A model generated the notes under the pieces. It was given only the letters and a program-made list of their open reading frames with translations. It searched no databases and was not told the origin of the DNA. 64,000 nt of DNA from UBA11524 sp034104265 (GTDB lineage: Bacteria; Bacillota; Clostridia; Christensenellales; Aristaeellaceae), in assembly GCA_034104265.1 (NCBI GenBank), contig JAXEEE010000140.1, positions 1-64,000 of the forward strand, given 5' to 3'. The position numbers and the translations under genes are program-made. Shown in pieces: positions 25,868 to 36,225 of the stretch (position 1 is its first letter; each line of letters starts with the position of its first letter).

Positions 25868-26446
25868 TAGTAAATTCTGAACCATGATAGCACATTCTTA
25901 ACTTTGTGCCTGGGCGGCATGGCGTGTGTGGTGCGCAGCAGGGCGCGTCATGACGAAAATGCCTGCTCCCTCGGGCGTTGGCGGAGGCCGTGTTTCCGCG
26001 CAGCTGCCCGATTGCCTGGCATGACAACGCCGCCGTTGATCGTCAGGGGAGCAGGGGTGTGAACATGGATGCCCGCCATTATTATAGATGGTCAGCATGA
26101 CGGTTTTCTTCATGTGCATGATTCCCTGCCCTCTCGCAGCTGCAGCCGCTTACAGAAGTGCGTCAGCCGGGAGTGTATTTTGTTACAAATATATTATACA
26201 GGACTTTGTTCCAATTCAAGCATCCGGGGGCGTTGCTGCGCTATTTTTTGATGCCGGAGTCACCCTCCCGGCGGAAGCAGGATATTGATGCGTGAAGGCC
26301 GAATTATGGAAAGGAGTATGACCGGCAGCCGGATGCATCTCTGCCCGGCCTGATCTGCCGAAAAGGAAGATACATCTGCACGTTTCCGCGCTGCGCACCC
26401 GGGTGACGATCCCAGGACCAATCACGATGGAAAGGATGATCAACAC
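25868..26446. other. Intergenic region between divergent operons
   Basis: No gene seen. A TATTAT box at 26192-26197 lies in an AT-rich patch on the plus strand but has no good -35. On the minus strand the 14-base stretch ATGTGCTATCATGG near 25883-25896 recurs near 45423-45436 and contains an extended -10-like TGCTATCAT. The leader of the GH51 gene is long and featureless. Confidence 0.4.
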
Positions 26447-28417
26447 ATGCAGCTGCACATTGCCAATGAAAAGGGCGTCCCGATTCAGCCCGGGATGATC
26501 GGCCTGTTCTTTGAGGACATCAACTACGCGGCGGACGGCGGCCTCTATGCCGAAATGATTGAGAACCGCTCCTTTGAATCCCTGGACTGCAGCGGTACCG
26601 TGGGCGACTACTACACCGTGCAGGACTGCGGCTATGCCTGGCATCCCACCACGGTCTGCGGCGAGGGCGCCATGGCCTATGTCATGGGCAGCCCGGTCAA
26701 CCGGGTGAATCCCCACTACCTGCGCTTCACCGCGTCGCAGGCGGGCCAGGGCTTCTGGAACCAGGCGTACAGCGGCATTCACCTGGTCAAGGGGATGACC
26801 TGCAACGTCTCCTTCTACGCCCGGATGGTGCGCTATCAGGGCGACCTGACGGTGTCCGTGGAGAAGGACGGGCAGGTCTTCGCCCGGGGCAGGGTGGCGT
26901 GCGTCCATGTGCCGGAAAAGACCTGGCAGAAGTGGATCCGCTACGAGCTGACGCTGACAGCGGCTGATACCGTATCCGGCGCGCGGTTTGTCATCGCGCT
27001 GGATCAGCCCGGCGTGGTGGAGTTCGACTTCATCTCCATGATGCCCGGGGACGCCGTGGCGGGCGTGTTCCGCAGGGATCTGTTCGAGCTGCTCAAGGGG
27101 CTGCATCCGGGGTTCCTGCGCTTCCCGGGCGGGTGCATCATCGAGGGCAACACGCTGGACAACCGCTACCGCTGGAAGGAGAGCGTCGGCGCGCCGGAGG
27201 GCCGCAGGAGCAACTTCAACCGCTGGGCCGTCCACGGCACGAAGGAGGAGAACGGCTGGCACACCCAGTACGCCCACTACAACCAGACCCTGGGCATCGG
27301 CTTCTATGAGTACTTCCTGCTGTGCGAGCTGATCGGCGCCAAGCCCCTGCCGGTGGTCAATGTGGGCCTGGCCTGCCAGTACCAGTCCTATGAGCTGGTG
27401 GAAATGGACGAGCCGGAATTCGCGGAATTCATCCAGGATGCGCTGGATCTGATCGAGTTCGCCAACGGCCCCGTGGACAGCCGCTGGGGCGGCCTGCGCG
27501 CGCAGATGGGCCATCCCGCGCCCTTCAGGCTGACCATGATGGGCATCGGCAACGAGCAGTGGCAGACGGACAAGGTGGACTTCTTCGCCCGGTACACGGC
27601 CTTTGAGCAGGCCATTCACGCGGTGTACCCGGAGATGAAGCTCATCGGCTCCGCAGGCCCGGACATCACCTCCGAGCGCTACACGGCCGCCTGGGACTTC
27701 TATAAGCGGGAATGCCCGAAGAAGGACAATTTCTGCTACGCCGTGGACGAGCATTACTACGTCAAGCCCGACTGGTTCTACGACCATGTGCACTTCTACG
27801 ACAACTATCCCCGCACCGTGAAGGTGTTCTCCGGGGAGTACGCCGCGCATCCCGTCAGCGGCATGAACCTGCCGGAGGCCAACAATCTGACGGGCGCGCT
27901 GGCGGAGGCGGCGTTCCTCACCGGCGTGGAGCGCAATGCGGACATGGTGGTGCTGGCCTCCTACGCGCCGCTGTTCGCCCGCATCGGCTATGCCCAGTGG
28001 TCGCCGGACATGATCTGGTTCGACGAGGAGAAGGCCTACGGCACCCCCAGCTACTGGGTGCAGAAAATGTACGGCGAGAACATGGGCACGGTGACCATCC
28101 CCATGCACGGCCAGGACAGGCTGCTGGAGCAGGAACACCTGTATGTGAACCTGAGCCTGGACGAGCGCACGGATGAGATTATCATCAAGGCTGTGAACCA
28201 CAGCGATGCGCCTCAGGCCATTGAGCTGGTGACCCCCGTGCCCCTGGCGGACACCATGACGCTGCAAATCCTTGCCTGCGCGGACGGCCCGGACAGCTAC
28301 AACACCCCCGCCAAGCCGGACAAGGTCAGCACCCGCACCGAAACCATCCCTTATGAGGGCCGTCTGCCGGTGCCTGCGAACAGCTTTGTGGTGGCGCGGG
28401 TGAAGCGGCGGGGCTGA
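26447..28417 (+). CDS. GH51 alpha-L-arabinofuranosidase
   Basis: A 656-residue GH51 retaining enzyme that releases L-arabinose from arabinan, arabinoxylan or arabinogalactan side chains. An N-terminal carbohydrate-binding-like beta domain comes first, then a (beta/alpha)8 barrel with LRFPGGCIIEG, acid/base Glu370 in MGIGNEQW and nucleophile Glu464 in FSGEYAAH, and a C-terminal beta domain. Length fits the longer family members. There is no signal peptide. AAGGATG lies upstream of ATG 26447. It is cotranscribed with the next gene, 41 bases downstream. Confidence 0.95.
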   Translation: MQLHIANEKGVPIQPGMIGLFFEDINYAADGGLYAEMIENRSFESLDCSGTVGDYYTVQDCGYAWHPTTVCGEGAMAYVMGSPVNRVNPHYLRFTASQAGQGFWNQAYSGIHLVKGMTCNVSFYARMVRYQGDLTVSVEKDGQVFARGRVACVHVPEKTWQKWIRYELTLTAADTVSGARFVIALDQPGVVEFDFISMMPGDAVAGVFRRDLFELLKGLHPGFLRFPGGCIIEGNTLDNRYRWKESVGAPEGRRSNFNRWAVHGTKEENGWHTQYAHYNQTLGIGFYEYFLLCELIGAKPLPVVNVGLACQYQSYELVEMDEPEFAEFIQDALDLIEFANGPVDSRWGGLRAQMGHPAPFRLTMMGIGNEQWQTDKVDFFARYTAFEQAIHAVYPEMKLIGSAGPDITSERYTAAWDFYKRECPKKDNFCYAVDEHYYVKPDWFYDHVHFYDNYPRTVKVFSGEYAAHPVSGMNLPEANNLTGALAEAAFLTGVERNADMVVLASYAPLFARIGYAQWSPDMIWFDEEKAYGTPSYWVQKMYGENMGTVTIPMHGQDRLLEQEHLYVNLSLDERTDEIIIKAVNHSDAPQAIELVTPVPLADTMTLQILACADGPDSYNTPAKPDKVSTRTETIPYEGRLPVPANSFVVARVKRRG

Positions 28418-28458
28418 GCCGGACGGGAGTCATCCGCCGCGAAGGAAGAGATGCAACG

Positions 28459-30069
28459 ATGAGAATGCGATTGCCTGACCTGATGGAAATCCACGATGAC
28501 CAAGGCGTTCACCGCGGCGGCGGATGCGCCCTGGCGTACGGCGATGTGCGCGCCGCGCTGACCCTGCGCCGGGACAGCCTGGCGGTGCAGCTGTGCGCGC
28601 AGACAACCCCGCTGCGGTATGTGCGGCTGCGCTGGGCCTTTGCCGATGCGGAGAAGCGCCGGGAGAGCGTGCGCATCTACGGCGACGCCTGGGAGCGCGG
28701 TGGCGGTGAGCTGGAATGGCGGGGCATCGTGCCTGAGCGCTGCATGCCGTGGTTTGCACTGGTGACCAACGGCTCAGACGCCGATGGGCAGCGGGAGGGC
28801 CGCGTCACCGAGGGCTTCGGCGTGATGGTGCGCCCGGCGGCCATGTGCTTCTGGCAGTACGATACGGCGGGCGTCACGCTGTGGCTGGACGTGCGCTGCG
28901 GCGGCGAGGGCGTTGTGCTGGGCGGGCGCGTGCTGGAGGCGGCGACTGTTCTGTTCCGCACCTACGAGGGCTGCACGGCCTTGGAGGCGGGCCGCAGCTT
29001 CTGCCGCGACATGTGCCCCGATCCCCTGCTGCCGCCCTGGCCTGTCTACGGCGCGAACAACTGGTATTACGCCTATGGCAGCAGTTCCAGGGAGGACATC
29101 CTGCGGGACGCCCGGAGGCTGGCGCAGCTGTGCGCGGGCAACGCCAACCGCCCGTATATGGTCATTGACGACGGATGGACCCTCCATCCGAAAAACGGGC
29201 CGTGGGATCGCGGCAACGAACGCTTCCCCGATATGGGCGCGCTGGCGCGGGAAATCAGCGCGCTGGACATCCGCCCGGGCATCTGGGTGCGCTACCTGGC
29301 GGATGAAGGCGGCGCCTGCCGGCTTCCGGAGGCCTGGCACCTTTCGCGGGACAGGCAGTACCTGGATCCGTCCCGGCCGGAGGTGCTCGAATACATCGCG
29401 CAAACCACGCGCCGCCTGGCGGGCTGGGGCTACCGGCTGATCAAGTTCGACTGCTCCGCCCAGGATATGCTGGGCCGCCGGGGCTACAGGGTACCCTATG
29501 CCGTGGCCCAGGACGGATGGCGCTTTGCCGACCAGGGCAAAACCAGCGCGGAGATCATCCTGCAGTTCTACCGCACGGTGCAGAAGGCCGCCGGGCCGGA
29601 TACGGTGCTCATGGGCTGCGCCACCTACAGCCACCTGAGCGCGGGCATCCTGCACGTGGTGCGCACCGGCGCGGACGTCAACGGCCGCAGCTGGGATATC
29701 ACCCGGCGCATGGGCGTGAACACCCTGGCCTTCCGCATGATGATGAACCGCACGTTTTTCATGGTGGACGCCGACTGCGCGCCCGTCACGGAGCATCTGC
29801 CCTGGGACAAGACGGCGCAGTGGCTGCGCCTGCTGGCCATGAGCGGAACGCCCCTGTTTGTATCCTGCCGGGCGGAGCAGTGCGAAGGGAGGGTGGCGGC
29901 GGCGCTGGCAGAGGCCTGTGCGCGCAGCGCCCTCCAGGCGGATGAGCTGATCCCCCTGGACTGGATGGAGAACATCTGCCCCGAGCGATGGCTCTGCCAG
30001 GGCCGGGAGGTGCGCTTCGACTGGTATGCGGATGAGATCCCCGTGATGTTTGCGGCTGAGCGCCAATAA
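28459..30069 (+). CDS. GH36-like clan-D glycosidase
   Basis: A 536-residue cytoplasmic enzyme. The barrel motifs are MVIDDGWTLHP, GYRLIKFDCSAQD with probable nucleophile Asp331, and RTGADVNGRSWD with a likely acid/base Asp. The order of motifs matches GH36/GH27 alpha-galactosidase relatives, but the protein is shorter and divergent, so the substrate is uncertain. Being next to GH51, it could act on alpha-linked galactose or an arabinopyranose cap of pectic or arabinogalactan oligosaccharides. That is inference. A terminator at 30076-30107 ends this two-gene operon. Confidence 0.78.
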   Translation: MRMRLPDLMEIHDDQGVHRGGGCALAYGDVRAALTLRRDSLAVQLCAQTTPLRYVRLRWAFADAEKRRESVRIYGDAWERGGGELEWRGIVPERCMPWFALVTNGSDADGQREGRVTEGFGVMVRPAAMCFWQYDTAGVTLWLDVRCGGEGVVLGGRVLEAATVLFRTYEGCTALEAGRSFCRDMCPDPLLPPWPVYGANNWYYAYGSSSREDILRDARRLAQLCAGNANRPYMVIDDGWTLHPKNGPWDRGNERFPDMGALAREISALDIRPGIWVRYLADEGGACRLPEAWHLSRDRQYLDPSRPEVLEYIAQTTRRLAGWGYRLIKFDCSAQDMLGRRGYRVPYAVAQDGWRFADQGKTSAEIILQFYRTVQKAAGPDTVLMGCATYSHLSAGILHVVRTGADVNGRSWDITRRMGVNTLAFRMMMNRTFFMVDADCAPVTEHLPWDKTAQWLRLLAMSGTPLFVSCRAEQCEGRVAAALAEACARSALQADELIPLDWMENICPERWLCQGREVRFDWYADEIPVMFAAERQ

Positions 30070-30075
30070 AGCGAC

Positions 30076-30107
30076 AGGAGGTCGGGCTTGTACCCCGGCC
30101 TCCTTTT
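30076..30107 (+). terminator. Terminator after the GH51/GH36-like operon
   Basis: An 11-bp stem (30076-30086 with 30094-30104, one wobble) with four T at its end, directly after the stop codon at 30067-30069. Confidence 0.7.
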
Positions 30108-30370
30108 GCATCAGAAAAAACGTATGGGCAGCCTCCGCCGGAGCACCGGCGGGAGACCATGGTGTACCCGGCGCGGATGGCCCCTGGCTTCACATGCCGT
30201 TTTCCTCAGCCCGGGCAGCGGTGCCCGGGCTTTTCCTTTGGGCTCACCGTGAAGACGACGGAGCCAGGCTTGCCGCCGGGGGACAGACGCAGATGCCCGC
30301 CCCAGGACAACGGCCTCCGTGCCTTGACCGTGGTGCAGGATGATGGCATCGCGCAGCCTGCCGCGGCACG

Positions 30371-30415
30371 AAAGAAAAATCCGAACCAGGAACCGCCGGG
30401 TTCCGGGCTCGGATT
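30371..30415 (-). terminator. Terminator of the mannan operon
   Basis: Nested arms AATCCGA/TCGGATT and GGAACC/GGTTCC form an interrupted stem (30378-30415). On the minus strand it is followed by TTTTTCTTT. It sits 40 bases beyond the GH1 stop. The remaining 30108-30370 shows no gene. Confidence 0.75.
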
Positions 30416-30454
30416 GGCTGACACAGGGCAGGGGAGGCTCCCGGAGAAACGGCG

Positions 30455-31806
30455 TTACAGGCATGCGCCGTTGCTTTCCATCACGCGCCTGTACCACAGC
30501 GCGGAATCCTTGGGGATGCGCTGCTGCGTGGCGTAATCCACATGCACCAGGCCGAAACGCTCAGTGTAGCCGCAGGCCCACTCGTAGTTGTCCATCAGCG
30601 ACCAGGCGAAGTACCCGCGGGCGTCCACGCCCTCCTCCGCCGCCCGCCGGTAGGCCAGCAGATAGCGGTGCATGTAATCCTCCCGGTTGGGATCGTGCAC
30701 CCTGCCGTCCAGGGAGACCGCGTCATGGCAGGACATGCCGTTCTCCGTGATGAGGAACGGGGTTTGGTACCGCTCGTAAAGGAACCTGGGCCCCCAGTAC
30801 AGCGCGTCGGGGGTGACGGGCCAGCCGATGGCCGTCCGGGGATGTCCCGCCGGGAAGGGCACCTGCTCGTAGCCGTCGGCGTTGTCTGCGGCGCGGATCA
30901 CCCGGCCGTGGTAAATATTCTGCCCGTAATAGTTCAGGGGCTGATGAATCAGCGGCATGTCCTTCTCCCAGCCCCTGGGCAGCAGATGCCCAAAACGGGC
31001 CAGCCCCTTCTCCGGGAAATGCCCAGCATGGCCGGGTCGCTCCACCAGGAGACCGTCCACGTCCAGTCGTCGTTCATGTCGAAACAGGCGCGGCGGGCAG
31101 CCTCCACGTCCTCCGGGCTGCCTGTGGCCGGGATGCAGGGGGTGCTGCAGGGCGCATAGCCCACGCGGACATCCGGGATGACGTCGCGCAGCGCCCGCAC
31201 GGCCAGGCCATGGGCCTTCAGCACATGGTGGCTCATGGGAATGGTGCGCTCGTTGGGCATGCGCAGCCCGGGCGCGTGTTCGCCCTTGACATACCCCAGG
31301 CCGATGAAGCACTGCGGCTCATTGAAGGTGAAGAAATCCTTCACCCGGTCGCCGAAGCAGTGTGCGCATAGGGCCACGTAGTCCTCGAACCACCTGGGGC
31401 TGTCGGGGTTTTCCCAGGCGCCCCGGGCCTGCAGCGCGCTGGGATAATCCCAGTGGAACAGCGTGGCGAAGGGACGCACGCCGTTTTCCAGCAGCGCGTC
31501 AATGAGCCGGTTGTAGAAGTCGATCCCTTTGGGGTTGACCGTGACGGTTCTCTCCGGCATCAGCCGGGGCCAGGCGATGGAGAAGCGGTAGTTCTTCACG
31601 CCCAGCTGGCGCATCAGCGCGGCGTCATCGGCAAAGCGGTGGTAGTGGTCGCAGGCCGTGTCCCCCGTGTGGCCGAGGAGCACCTTTCCCGGCGTGTGGG
31701 AAAAGGTGTCCCATACGGACAGGCCCCGTCCGTCCTCCCGCGCTGCGCCCTCAATCTGGTAGGACGCCGTGGCTGCGCCCCAGATGAAATCCTTGCCAAA
31801 GCCCAT
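30455..31806 (-). pseudogene. GH1 beta-glucosidase/beta-mannosidase-type gene with one frameshift
   Basis: Together the two frames make a normal GH1 enzyme of about 450 residues, which would cleave terminal beta-glucose or beta-mannose from imported oligosaccharides. The first frame starts MGFGKDFIWGAATASYQIEG and includes the acid/base segment FTFNEPQ. The second continues GHFPEKGLARFGHLLPRGWE and includes the nucleophile segment FLITENGMS and the closing NYEWACGYTERFGLVHVD. The break is near 31021, where one extra C would restore DPAMLGHFPEK. Both catalytic Glu are therefore encoded but in different frames. It is either a sequencing error or a recent inactivation. It is the last gene of the minus-strand mannan operon, 20 bases after the acetylesterase remnant. 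Confidence 0.85.
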
Positions 31807-31825
31807 GCTGTTATGCCTCCCTGCG

Positions 31826-32801
31826 TCAGCTTCCGGTGGATGCCGCAGGCTGCTCCGCCTGGGGAGCCTCGCTGCGGACGGTCATGTCGAAGGGGAATAC
31901 CGGCAGGCCGCTTTCCCCGGCGAGGATGGCCTCCGGCCAGTTCGCCTGCCCATAGCGCACACGCACGCAGGATCCTGCATCCCTCAGGTCAAGGATGCAC
32001 CTGCGGCCCGTGACAGCTGCGCCCTGCAGCTGCGCGCCTTCTACCAGGAACGCGGACTGCGCGTTGCCCTGGGCTCTCAGGCTGCCGCCTGTCCCGGTAA
32101 AGGTCAGGGTCAGCCTTCCGCCGGACAGCGATGCCTCTGCCAGGCGCGGCGCGTCCGCAGGCACGTTCTGTCCGTACACATGGGCCAGGGCCAGTGCGGC
32201 CAGCCGCTGCCCGGGGGTCTGCTTGTCGGCGGGGTGCACATTGTCCCGCTCGCCGCAGTCCAGCAGGCAGGCGAGGGCCGCGTTGTCCGTGCCGTCCGCC
32301 ACAGCCTGCTGCGCCGCCCGGATGGCGGGCCAGTCCTCGGCGGAGGGCTCCGCCCCGAAGCGGGGCAGCTGTGCCGCCGCGGAAAAGAGCGTATCGTCCA
32401 TGAACAGCCTGCGCCACTGGGCAATCAGCACGGCGAACACCGCCGCGTAGCCTCCCGCCCAGGGCAGGGCCGCGTCCTGCTCGCCCTGATCGTACAGGAA
32501 TCCCCGCAGGGTGAAGGGCGCAACGCGGCTGAGCATCGTCTCATACGGCCCGGCGGGACGGCGCAGCATGGTGCGGCCCCAGGGCGAGCGTCTCCTGCCC
32601 GCAGCGCAGGGTCAGGGTATAGGGGCCGCCGGCCTCCATGGGCGGCAGATGGACAAGGAAGCGTCCGTCACGGCTGTCCGCCGCGGCACGGACAGGCCCC
32701 GGCGCAGCCTCCGCAGGGCCATCCGCCTCGCCGAAGACCGCGATGGGCTTGCCCTGCTGCAGCACCATATGCGCCCCGAAAACCGCTGCAAGGCGCAGCA
32801 T
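31826..32801 (-). pseudogene. Sialate O-acetylesterase-like SGNH esterase with internal deletion
   Basis: The N-terminus reads MLRLAAVFGAHMVLQQGKPI followed by a beta domain, and the C-terminal part reads ETMLSRVAPFTLRGFLYDQG with EQDA, then the closing beta domain. Both ends match SASA-type acetylesterases of 500-650 residues. The middle, including the GQSN catalytic-serine block, is missing at about 32560 and the frame changes there. Roughly 200 codons have been lost. The start overlaps the upstream GH130 stop with a GAAGGGA site. In an intact form it would deacetylate mannan oligosaccharides, complementing the CE2 enzyme, like the esterase pairs in Roseburia mannan loci. The deletion could be biological or an assembly artefact. 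Confidence 0.75.
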
Positions 32802-32802
32802 G

Positions 32803-33978
32803 TTATCCCTTCCTTCCGCGCAGGTAAGCCAGGTTGCGGTCGATGAAGGCACAGCGCTGCTTCACGCAGTCCACGCTGCGCAGGGGATCGGCGGGGGTGT
32901 TGAACACATAGTCCACCAGCCGGTCGATGGTGGTGGTGGCCACGTGCAGGCGGGTGTCGCTGGAGGCGTAGTAGATGTACACCTGCCCGTCGGGCGCGGC
33001 AATGGCGCCGTTGGTGAAGGCCACGTTGCTCACGTCGCCCACCCGTTCATCGCCCATGGGCGCGATGAGATACCCGCCGGGCTCCGCGATCACCCGGGCA
33101 GGATCTTCCAGCGCGGTGGCGAAGGCGTAGATCACGTACCGCAGCCCCGCCGCCGTGTTGCGCACGCCGTGGGCGATGTGGATCCAGCCCCGGTCGGTTT
33201 TGATGGGCACCGCGCCCGCGCCGTTCTTGCTCTCGGTGATGGTGTGGTAGCGGCGCACGGAGGTCATGCGCTCCTCGTCAATGACGGCATGGGTGATGTC
33301 CTCGCACAGGCCGAAGCCGATGCCGCCGCCACTGCCCGTCTCGATGAAATCATCCATGGGCCGGGTGTAGAAGGCGTACTTGCCGTCCACAAACTCCGGG
33401 TGCAGCACCACGTTGCGCTGCTGGGGGGAGCGCAGGGTGCGCAGGTTGGGCAGACGCTCCCAGGTCTTCAGATCCTTCGTGCGCACGATGCCCGCCGCCG
33501 CCACCGCTGCGGACAGGTCGTTCACACTGGTGTCCTTGCTCTCGGAGCAGAACACGCCGTAGATCCAGCCGTCCTCGTGCTGGGTCAGGCGCATGTCGTA
33601 GACGTTGGTTTCCTCCGGGCAGGTGTCCGGCAGGAGGATGGGCTTATCCCAGAAACGGAAGCCCTCCACGCCGCTGTCGCTCTGGGCCACGGCGAAGAAG
33701 CTCTTGCGGTCCAGGCCCTCCACCCGGGCCACCAGGGTGAACTTGCCATCCACCAGCAGCGCGCCGCTGTTGAAGGTGGCGTTGACGCCAAGCCGCTGCA
33801 TCATGTAGGGGTTGGTCTCCGGGTTGGGGTCGTAGCACCAGAAGGGCGGCACGTGGGCGCGGGTCAGCACCGGGTTCACCCAGCGGTCGTAGATGCCGTT
33901 GTCATAGCGGGGGTCGATGGCGTTCTTCTGCCCGATCAGCGCTTCGTACTGCGCCTCGATCTGCTCATAGCTGCGCAT
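32803..33978 (-). CDS. GH130 phosphorylase, probably 4-O-beta-D-mannosyl-D-glucose phosphorylase
   Basis: A 391-residue five-bladed propeller enzyme close to GH130_1, which phosphorolyses Man-beta-1,4-Glc to mannose-1-phosphate and glucose. Recognisable segments are ARVEGLDRKSFFAVAQSDSG, ETNVYDMRLTQHEDGWIYG (general-acid Asp region) and HPEFVDGKYAFYTRPMDDF; the phosphate-binding Arg/His pattern includes WIHIAHGVR. ATG 33978 follows AAAGGAG. The gene overlaps the epimerase gene by 14 bases. With that epimerase, which turns mannobiose into mannosyl-glucose, it forms the known intracellular beta-mannan pathway. Confidence 0.92.
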   Translation of the reverse strand: MRSYEQIEAQYEALIGQKNAIDPRYDNGIYDRWVNPVLTRAHVPPFWCYDPNPETNPYMMQRLGVNATFNSGALLVDGKFTLVARVEGLDRKSFFAVAQSDSGVEGFRFWDKPILLPDTCPEETNVYDMRLTQHEDGWIYGVFCSESKDTSVNDLSAAVAAAGIVRTKDLKTWERLPNLRTLRSPQQRNVVLHPEFVDGKYAFYTRPMDDFIETGSGGGIGFGLCEDITHAVIDEERMTSVRRYHTITESKNGAGAVPIKTDRGWIHIAHGVRNTAAGLRYVIYAFATALEDPARVIAEPGGYLIAPMGDERVGDVSNVAFTNGAIAAPDGQVYIYYASSDTRLHVATTTIDRLVDYVFNTPADPLRSVDCVKQRCAFIDRNLAYLRGRKG

Positions 33979-35149
33979 GTCTGCTCCTTTCGATGACCTC
34001 AAAGGCCATGCGTCCATTGTGATAGGGGCACTTCCAGGGCTCCACAATCGGCTTGTCGATGGGCGTACCGTCCTCCCGCACGCTCCAGAACCACTCAGAG
34101 CCCGGCCGCTTGTCCGCCATCACATCCCGGATGTAGCGCCACTGGCTCTTCGCCGCCTCCAGGAACTTGTTCTCGCCCGTCCGCTCCCAGGCGTTGAGGA
34201 AGCCCAGCAGCGCCTCCGCCTGCACCCACCACACCCGGGTGGTGTCCACCCTGCCCCGCTCGCACTCGGCGGCGAAGCCATGGTCGGTGAAGGCCTTGTC
34301 GAGGGTTTCCTCCGCCATGGCCAGCAGCAGCGGGCGGATGCGGGCGGTCAGGGCGTCGTCGCCCAGCACCTCCAGGGTGCGGTCGGCCAGCCAGGAGGTC
34401 TCGATGTCGTGGCCGTAGCTGTGCAGGTCGATGAAGGTATGGTACTCCCGGTCAAAGAAGACCTCCTGCCGGCGCCTTTGCGGGTTGTAGATGCGCTTCT
34501 CCAGCACGTCCAGGATGAAATACAGCCGCCGGCGCACCCGCTCGTCGCCGCCGGCGCGGTACAGCTCCGTGTACCCCTCCAGCACGTGCAGGAGGGTGTT
34601 CATGGTCTTTTCCGCCATGACGCCGTTCTCGCTGAGCTTTTCGTTGCTCTCCGGCTGCCAGTCCGCCGTGAAGGCCTCCAGGTAGCCCAGATCATCCGTG
34701 CAGTGCTCCTCGATCAGCTCAAAGAGCGCCGTGGCCTTCTCCAGCGCGCCCCGGCAGCCGCTGGCCTGGGCGTAGGCCGACAGCGCGTAGATGGCGAAGG
34801 CCTGGTTGTAGGTGTGCTTCGTGCCGTCGCACACCGTGCCGTCCGCATTCACCGACCAGTACACGCCGCCGTTTTTCACGTCGATCATCCGGCAGAGCAT
34901 GTCGTAGGCATGGCGGGCGTAGGGCAGAAGCGACGCATCCTCCAGCGTCATGGCCGCCCGGGAGAAGAACCACAGGATGCGGCTGTTGAGGATGCAGCCC
35001 TTCACCGCGCCGAAGTCCCTCGTCAGATCAAAGCCCACATAGCCTGCGTAGCCGCCGTTTTGCTCGTCCCGCAGCCCCTTCCAGAAGGGGAGGATCACCC
35101 TTTCCAGGTGCTCCCGGATCTCCCGGGTCATGTCATTCCGGCTTTCCAT
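33965..35149 (-). CDS. Cellobiose 2-epimerase (mannobiose 2-epimerase)
   Basis: A 394-residue (alpha/alpha)6-barrel protein of the N-acylglucosamine/cellobiose 2-epimerase family. Conserved residues appear in KHTYNQAFAIY, DLHSYGHDIETSWLA and RVWWVQAEALLGFLNA, with the closing catalytic-type His in CPYHNGRMAFEVIER. It epimerises C2 of the reducing-end sugar in beta-1,4 disaccharides, here most likely mannobiose to mannosyl-glucose, feeding the GH130 enzyme encoded next. AAAGGAGGG precedes ATG 35149, and the start overlaps the CE2 gene by 17 bases, so translation is coupled. Family call is firm; the substrate is set by context. Confidence 0.92.
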   Translation of the reverse strand: MESRNDMTREIREHLERVILPFWKGLRDEQNGGYAGYVGFDLTRDFGAVKGCILNSRILWFFSRAAMTLEDASLLPYARHAYDMLCRMIDVKNGGVYWSVNADGTVCDGTKHTYNQAFAIYALSAYAQASGCRGALEKATALFELIEEHCTDDLGYLEAFTADWQPESNEKLSENGVMAEKTMNTLLHVLEGYTELYRAGGDERVRRRLYFILDVLEKRIYNPQRRRQEVFFDREYHTFIDLHSYGHDIETSWLADRTLEVLGDDALTARIRPLLLAMAEETLDKAFTDHGFAAECERGRVDTTRVWWVQAEALLGFLNAWERTGENKFLEAAKSQWRYIRDVMADKRPGSEWFWSVREDGTPIDKPIVEPWKCPYHNGRMAFEVIERSRHAQL

Positions 35150-36206
35150 AGCAGCCCTCCTTTTGTTTCAGCGCCTGATGCAGCCGGCGAACCACGGCCT
35201 GCGCTGCCCGACGGTGGTTCTCCCTGCCCGGGTGCGCCCGGGAGCCCAGCCCCTGCGCCGGGCACGGGGGCAGATGCACATACCCCACCCGGCGATCACC
35301 CTCCTGCCGCAGTGTGCGCACCGCGCCGCGCAGCAGCGAAGCGATGTCATCGCCGCCCATGCCGTATGCCCAGAGGATGTACGCCCCAGGATTCCTCCGC
35401 CGCACCTGACGGAGGAAATCCGCCGCCGCAGCCTGGATGGCCGAGGCCGCCTGCTCCCTTTCTGCGCCCGCCAGACGGGCAAGGGCCGTGGCGTCGTTGG
35501 TGCCCAGGTTGATGACCACCGCGTCCACCGGGTTGGCGGCAAAGGCGTAGGGTGTATCGCCGCCCCGCTCCACGGCGCAGACCGCGTCGTAGATCCGGGG
35601 AATGCGGTTTTCCCGGTTGCCGTCCCAGCCCCAGTATACGCCCCAGCCGCTCTGGGACAGCCAGCGGCCCCGGGCGTTCATGCTGCGGCAGACCTCCATG
35701 GCCCAGCTCTCCATGCCGCTGAGCCAGACGGTGCGCCATTCCATGGCGCTGTGGGGGCCGGTCAGCCTCTCGCCGCTGGTCAGGCTGTCGCCGACGAACT
35801 CCATGGCCAGCGGCCTTTCCGGCAGCGGCAGCAGCTCCCCGTCCGTGCGCAGGCGATGGGCTGTCACATGCAGCCGCGTATCCTCCGCCACCGGCTGCGT
35901 GTCGCGCAGGAGCGTCACCGTGTGCGCCACGGTATCATCCATGCCCGCCAGCAGCGTGTAGAAGCGCTTCCCGCGCTCCAGGGGAAAGCGCGCCACCGGT
36001 GCGCCGTCCACCATCACGCCAAGCCAAGGACATTGTAGCACATCATCTGCCTCAATTTCCACCTGCAGCGTGCCGCAGCGGAGGTTTATTTCCACGCCGC
36101 TGCCCGTCCAGTACATCGGAAAGGCGGACTGCTGCGGGTCAAAGCGTCCCGGCAGCCTTACATGCTCCGTCTGCCGAAGGTTCTTCTCCCACATCAGTCC
36201 GCCCAT
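35133..36206 (-). CDS. CE2-type SGNH carbohydrate esterase
   Basis: A 357-residue protein with the two-domain layout of family CE2: an N-terminal jelly roll (about 1-130) and an SGNH hydrolase domain. The nucleophile Ser is in AMEFVGDSLTSGERL, the third block is VINLGTNDAT, and the His is in GSRAHPGREN. A Trp-rich stretch (SGWGVYWGWDGN) probably clamps the sugar. CE2 enzymes remove acetyl groups from mannan or xylan oligosaccharides, and Roseburia mannan loci carry one. No signal peptide is present, which fits deacetylation of imported acetylated manno-oligosaccharides. ATG 36206 has AAGGAG upstream. Confidence 0.88.
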   Translation of the reverse strand: MGGLMWEKNLRQTEHVRLPGRFDPQQSAFPMYWTGSGVEINLRCGTLQVEIEADDVLQCPWLGVMVDGAPVARFPLERGKRFYTLLAGMDDTVAHTVTLLRDTQPVAEDTRLHVTAHRLRTDGELLPLPERPLAMEFVGDSLTSGERLTGPHSAMEWRTVWLSGMESWAMEVCRSMNARGRWLSQSGWGVYWGWDGNRENRIPRIYDAVCAVERGGDTPYAFAANPVDAVVINLGTNDATALARLAGAEREQAASAIQAAAADFLRQVRRRNPGAYILWAYGMGGDDIASLLRGAVRTLRQEGDRRVGYVHLPPCPAQGLGSRAHPGRENHRRAAQAVVRRLHQALKQKEGCYGKPE

Positions 36207-36225
36207 AGCTCATGCTCCTTGTGTC

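Noticed and set aside
26150..26230. A strong plus-strand promoter for GH51
   Set aside because: TATTAT is present at 26192-26197, but no -35 box lies at a workable distance, so I left it only as a remark.
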